Source: an uncultured bacterium
GTDB taxonomy: Bacteria; Cyanobacteriota; Vampirovibrionia; Gastranaerophilales; Gastranaerophilaceae
Length of the DNA stretch: 64,000 nt
NCBI GenBank assembly: GCA_902760645.1
Contig: CACWHC010000004.1
Span: 55,476 to 119,475, forward strand
Direction: 5' to 3'
Shown here: positions 61,687 to 64,000 of the stretch, in pieces
How the letters are laid out: every line of letters begins with the position of its first letter
Position numbering within the stretch: the stretch's first letter is position 1
Translations under genes and position numbers: made by a program
The notes under the pieces: model-generated
The model's input: the letters and a program-made list of their open reading frames with translations, nothing else
Database searches by the model: none
What the model was told of the DNA's origin: nothing

Positions 61687-62304
61687 ATGGCAAATATTTT
61701 AGTTTACGAACTATACGGAAAAATATATATTAACCTCACAAACAGATGCACAAATGAATGTGTATTTTGTCTGAGGCAGGACAAAGATGATGTGTGCGGT
61801 CAGACATTATGGCTTGATAGTGAAGATTTTACCGCTCAGGATGTCATTGAACAATTAAATAATTTTAAAATTACTTCGGAAATTATTTTTTGCGGATATG
61901 GGGAACCGCTTTTGAAAGCCGATATTTTAAAAGAGGTAGCGGCATATATCAAAAAACATTACCCCGATGTAAAAATAAGAGTAAATACTAACGGACACGC
62001 TAATTTTGTCTACAAAAGGAACATTGTACCGGAACTAAAAGGACTTATTGATGAATTTTCGGTCAGTCTGAACGGTGCAACGAGTGAAGAATATGATGAA
62101 CTTTCACAACCAAAATTTGAAGGAGCTTTTGATGAAGTTAAGAAATTCATCAAAGCTTGTGCCGATGAAAATATTGATGTCACAGCAACCGTTGTAGAGG
62201 GTTATAAAGGTCGTCATATTAACCTTGAAAAGTGTGAAAAAATTGCAGCAGATTTGGGTGCAAAATTTCGTGCAAGAGAATGGATTGAAAACGGATATTC
62301 ATAA
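61687..62304 (+). CDS. TatD-associated radical SAM protein
   Basis: 205 residues from the ATG at 61687 (AAAGGA 10 nt upstream; in-frame ATGs at 61654 and 61678 are poorly placed). IYINLTNRCTNECVFCLRQ holds the CxxxCxxC cluster, and FCGYGEPLLKADI is the GGEP-like SAM motif. The size and N-terminal VYELYGKIYINLTN fit the small radical SAM family linked to TatD. Reaction unknown. The hypothetical gene at 62316 follows after 11 nt. Confidence 0.85.
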   Translation: MANILVYELYGKIYINLTNRCTNECVFCLRQDKDDVCGQTLWLDSEDFTAQDVIEQLNNFKITSEIIFCGYGEPLLKADILKEVAAYIKKHYPDVKIRVNTNGHANFVYKRNIVPELKGLIDEFSVSLNGATSEEYDELSQPKFEGAFDEVKKFIKACADENIDVTATVVEGYKGRHINLEKCEKIAADLGAKFRAREWIENGYS

Positions 62305-62315
62305 AAGGACGGTTA

Positions 62316-62831
62316 ATGAAAACACAGTCAATATCACAACAAAATTTTACCACAGGTAAAACAAGATATAATATTGATAAACCGTATTTCAACGGGAATT
62401 TGATTTTCCCTGAAAAACTGACACCGAATATGCAAAAATTTAAAGATTTTGCAGAAGAAAGAATTATGAACATCATAAAAGATACCCCGTTCGACTTATA
62501 TGTAAAAGAAGTTCCGAGAACAGAAACTCATTCCGATATAGGTCTTACTTCCGCTCCGAAAGGGAAACCTGCTAAAATGCCGTTTATAATGATATATTCG
62601 CTCAGCGATATTTTGCATAGTGCAAATGAGGAATTAATCCTTGAAAAAGCGACGGAAGCAATGGATAAATTAGCTGTTGATGCTGAAAAGATTATGAAAT
62701 CTTTTACATTTGAACCACTTAAACAAAAAAAATTAAAAACAGAAATATACAGACCCGTGAAAATAGGTCAAAATTCGCAGATAAAGACCAAAGCGAAATC
62801 TAATATAAATAATCCAAGACGGAAACATTAG
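62316..62831 (+). CDS. Hypothetical protein with N-terminal F-x-G motif
   Basis: 171 residues. The first 27 residues (MKTQSISQQNFTTGKTRYNI then DKPYFNG) are polar and disordered-looking and end in YFNG, like the other F-x-G proteins here. A compact middle (about 35-135, FDLYVKEVPRTETHSDIGL, MIYSLSDILHSANEELILEKA) and a basic tail (PRRKH) follow. AAAGGA precedes the ATG. Probably cotranscribed with the radical SAM gene. Function unknown. Confidence 0.6.
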   Translation: MKTQSISQQNFTTGKTRYNIDKPYFNGNLIFPEKLTPNMQKFKDFAEERIMNIIKDTPFDLYVKEVPRTETHSDIGLTSAPKGKPAKMPFIMIYSLSDILHSANEELILEKATEAMDKLAVDAEKIMKSFTFEPLKQKKLKTEIYRPVKIGQNSQIKTKAKSNINNPRRKH

Positions 62832-62838
62832 TTTCTGT

Positions 62839-63645
62839 TTACAGATAGCATTTTCTTTCCTGACCTTCTACCCCCGCGTAGAGTTCAATATATTCTTTTG
62901 CAGGACTGGAATCTATTTTGGTTAATAAAACTTCTTCTATCTGGAAAAATCCAACATCTCCCGACATTTCAACATCAATTTTAATCGGTTTTCTTTCTCC
63001 TCTGTGAATACCGATACGATTGATTGCACTTGCGGAATATTTATGGATATCACCTACTCTTGGAGTTTTATTCAAAGCAAGAGGTATTCTTGCTCTGCCC
63101 TTTGTCATATCACATCCGTCTGCAACAAGGATAATACCTGCTTCAATAGAATGTATTTTTCTTGATGACATGTGACCGACAATAGCTTCCGTTGCCATAG
63201 CTTTTATAACAACACGTTTATGCAGATTATTCGGGAAAACATTCATCAATGCTCTTTCAATTATAGGTTGAGCAAGCAGTGAAGACATTTCCTCATGTCC
63301 CTGTCTGCCGATAGTCATACCCAAATCGTGCATAATTCCTGCTAATATAACAGCACACATGCTGTCCTCAAACGTTCCGATTTCTTCACGTTCAAGTGAA
63401 GTCTGAATACCTGCTTCATGCAAAATTTTGAGCATTTTTATTGCGTTACTCACAACCTGACGCATATGAACAGGTCCATGGTCGTTAAAACCCAATCTCT
63501 TTATGGATACATTATTTGCATAATCCTGCATTTCCTGCAATTCTGCATCATCAAATAAGTATTCCGCCAATTTTAAGCAATTAGGATAATCCTTTAGCCT
63601 TTCGTGAATTTTATTTTCTGTTGAAACTTCTTTTAATGATTTCAT
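62839..63645 (-). CDS. HD-domain phosphohydrolase
   Basis: 268 residues. Metal ligands of an HD fold: NDHGPVHMRQV (first His), GIMHDLGMTIG (His-Asp, about 105), GHEEMSSLL, and VADGCDMTKGRARIPL (final Asp, about 175). The last segment is typical of a distinct HD subgroup shared with archaea. Substrate, probably a phosphoester or nucleotide, is unknown. A good promoter lies upstream. Tail to tail with the F-x-G protein, 7 nt apart. Confidence 0.8.
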   Translation of the reverse strand: MKSLKEVSTENKIHERLKDYPNCLKLAEYLFDDAELQEMQDYANNVSIKRLGFNDHGPVHMRQVVSNAIKMLKILHEAGIQTSLEREEIGTFEDSMCAVILAGIMHDLGMTIGRQGHEEMSSLLAQPIIERALMNVFPNNLHKRVVIKAMATEAIVGHMSSRKIHSIEAGIILVADGCDMTKGRARIPLALNKTPRVGDIHKYSASAINRIGIHRGERKPIKIDVEMSGDVGFFQIEEVLLTKIDSSPAKEYIELYAGVEGQERKCYL

Positions 63646-63674
63646 TTACAATTCCTTATAAGATATATATACAT

Positions 63675-63703
63675 ATTATAAGGCATTATTAAAAATTTTC
63701 CAA
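63675..63703 (-). promoter_or_regulatory. Promoter of the HD-domain gene
   Basis: Minus strand TTGGAA (plus 63698-63703), a 17-bp spacer, TATAAT (63675-63680), about 30 nt before the ATG. Confidence 0.65.
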
Positions 63704-63716
63704 CCCCTGTGTTTTA

Positions 63717-63943
63717 AGTGAACAGTAAACAGTTCACTACGGTGCTGTCGCACAAGCAATTCTTCTCCCGTCGGGAGAAGATACATTTACGAGGAAACTT
63801 GTTTTCTCTGCAAATGTTGATGAGGAGTTGGTCAAAAATTTACCATAATCTGTACGTTTGACCCCTCACCCATTTTTCTAAGTTCACTTCGTTCACTAAG
63901 GAATCTTTTTCATGTCATTGCGAGCGAAAGCGAAGCAATCCAG
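63717..63943. repeat. Cluster of dispersed palindromic repeats
   Basis: In order: GTGAACAGTAAACAGTTC with GTGCTGTCGCACAA (63718-63755, as at 39,4xx and 39,65x); CTTCTCCCG-T-CGGGAGAAG, a perfect 9-bp hairpin (63762-63780); GACCCCTCACCC plus TTTCTAAGTTCACTTCGTTCACTAAG (63860-63900, shared with 14,967-15,010); and CATTGCGAGCGAAAGCGAAGCAATCCAG in two halves (63916-63943), with ATTGC/GCAAT arms. No gene is seen from 63646 to 64000; the last 57 bp are plain AT-rich sequence. Confidence 0.65.
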
Positions 63944-64000
63944 CCGTTTTTAAGTCTGTTTAATAAGTTTCATTATTTTAAATTTGCTCCGTTTTATCAT

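Noticed and set aside
1..64000. tRNA, rRNA, integrase, prophage or restriction genes.
   Set aside because: None was found by reading the intergenic gaps and predicted proteins; a covariance search could still find a structured RNA missed by eye.

Overview
The window is one AT-rich chromosomal stretch of a diderm bacterium, with about 60 protein genes on both strands. I found no rRNA, tRNA, CRISPR array, transposase or prophage. The best guess for the source is a gut member of the non-photosynthetic cyanobacterial relatives (Melainabacteria/Vampirovibrionia, Gastranaerophilales-like). This is inference, from these features together: prepilins starting FTLAEVLITLGIIGVVAA; LptF and a GT9 heptosyltransferase (outer membrane/LPS); a BioG-BioC pair; flagellar proteins; a PC4-like protein; and lineage-style hypothetical proteins with an N-terminal F-x-G motif. 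No photosynthesis gene is present.

Layout. 1-4.5 kb: the end of an AsmA-like envelope protein, a CheR-like methyltransferase, a membrane protein and an HExxH membrane protein. 4.6-10.7 kb: a prepilin divergent from a small XRE regulator across a 37-bp perfect palindrome, then a PC4-like protein, priA, a histidine kinase and lptF. 10.8-15.1 kb: an ADP-forming acyl-CoA synthetase with a Cys-rich tail, then a repeat island around a second prepilin that appears switched off by a 10-G tract. 15.1-31.8 kb: housekeeping genes (rel, yggU-like, radA, trxA, a dnaQ-like exonuclease, an OPA transporter, rlmN, polA) plus a 1053-residue coiled-coil protein. 31.9-39.3 kb: bioG-bioC, dapF, rpsF-ssb-rpsR, and tig-clpP-clpX. 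39.3-41.1 kb: a second repeat island with a third prepilin, again divergent from a small HTH gene. 41.2-48.6 kb: an acyltransferase-nitrilase-dacB operon, the grpE-dnaJ-propeller-methyltransferase operon, and plsY. 48.7-53.5 kb: a self-contained VWA / FHA-membrane / TonB-like operon, a 60-residue protein, and a paralogue of the large coiled-coil protein. 53.5-63.6 kb: a GH38 mannosidase, a GatD-like amidotransferase, tatD, a GT9 glycosyltransferase, cysK, fliJ-fliK-flg, a TatD-linked radical SAM protein and an HD hydrolase. The last 350 bp are again dispersed repeats.

The most unusual signals are these: (1) the prepilin genes, two of which carry the same in-frame palindromic insert that duplicates the FTLAE processing motif, one with an apparent phase-variation switch, and two paired with divergent HTH regulators and near-identical promoters; (2) the VWA-FHA-TonB-like operon; (3) a CXC-X3-CXC-X3-CXC tail on the acyl-CoA synthetase; (4) the pair of coiled-coil paralogues; (5) several families of palindromic repeats clustered around the pilin genes.
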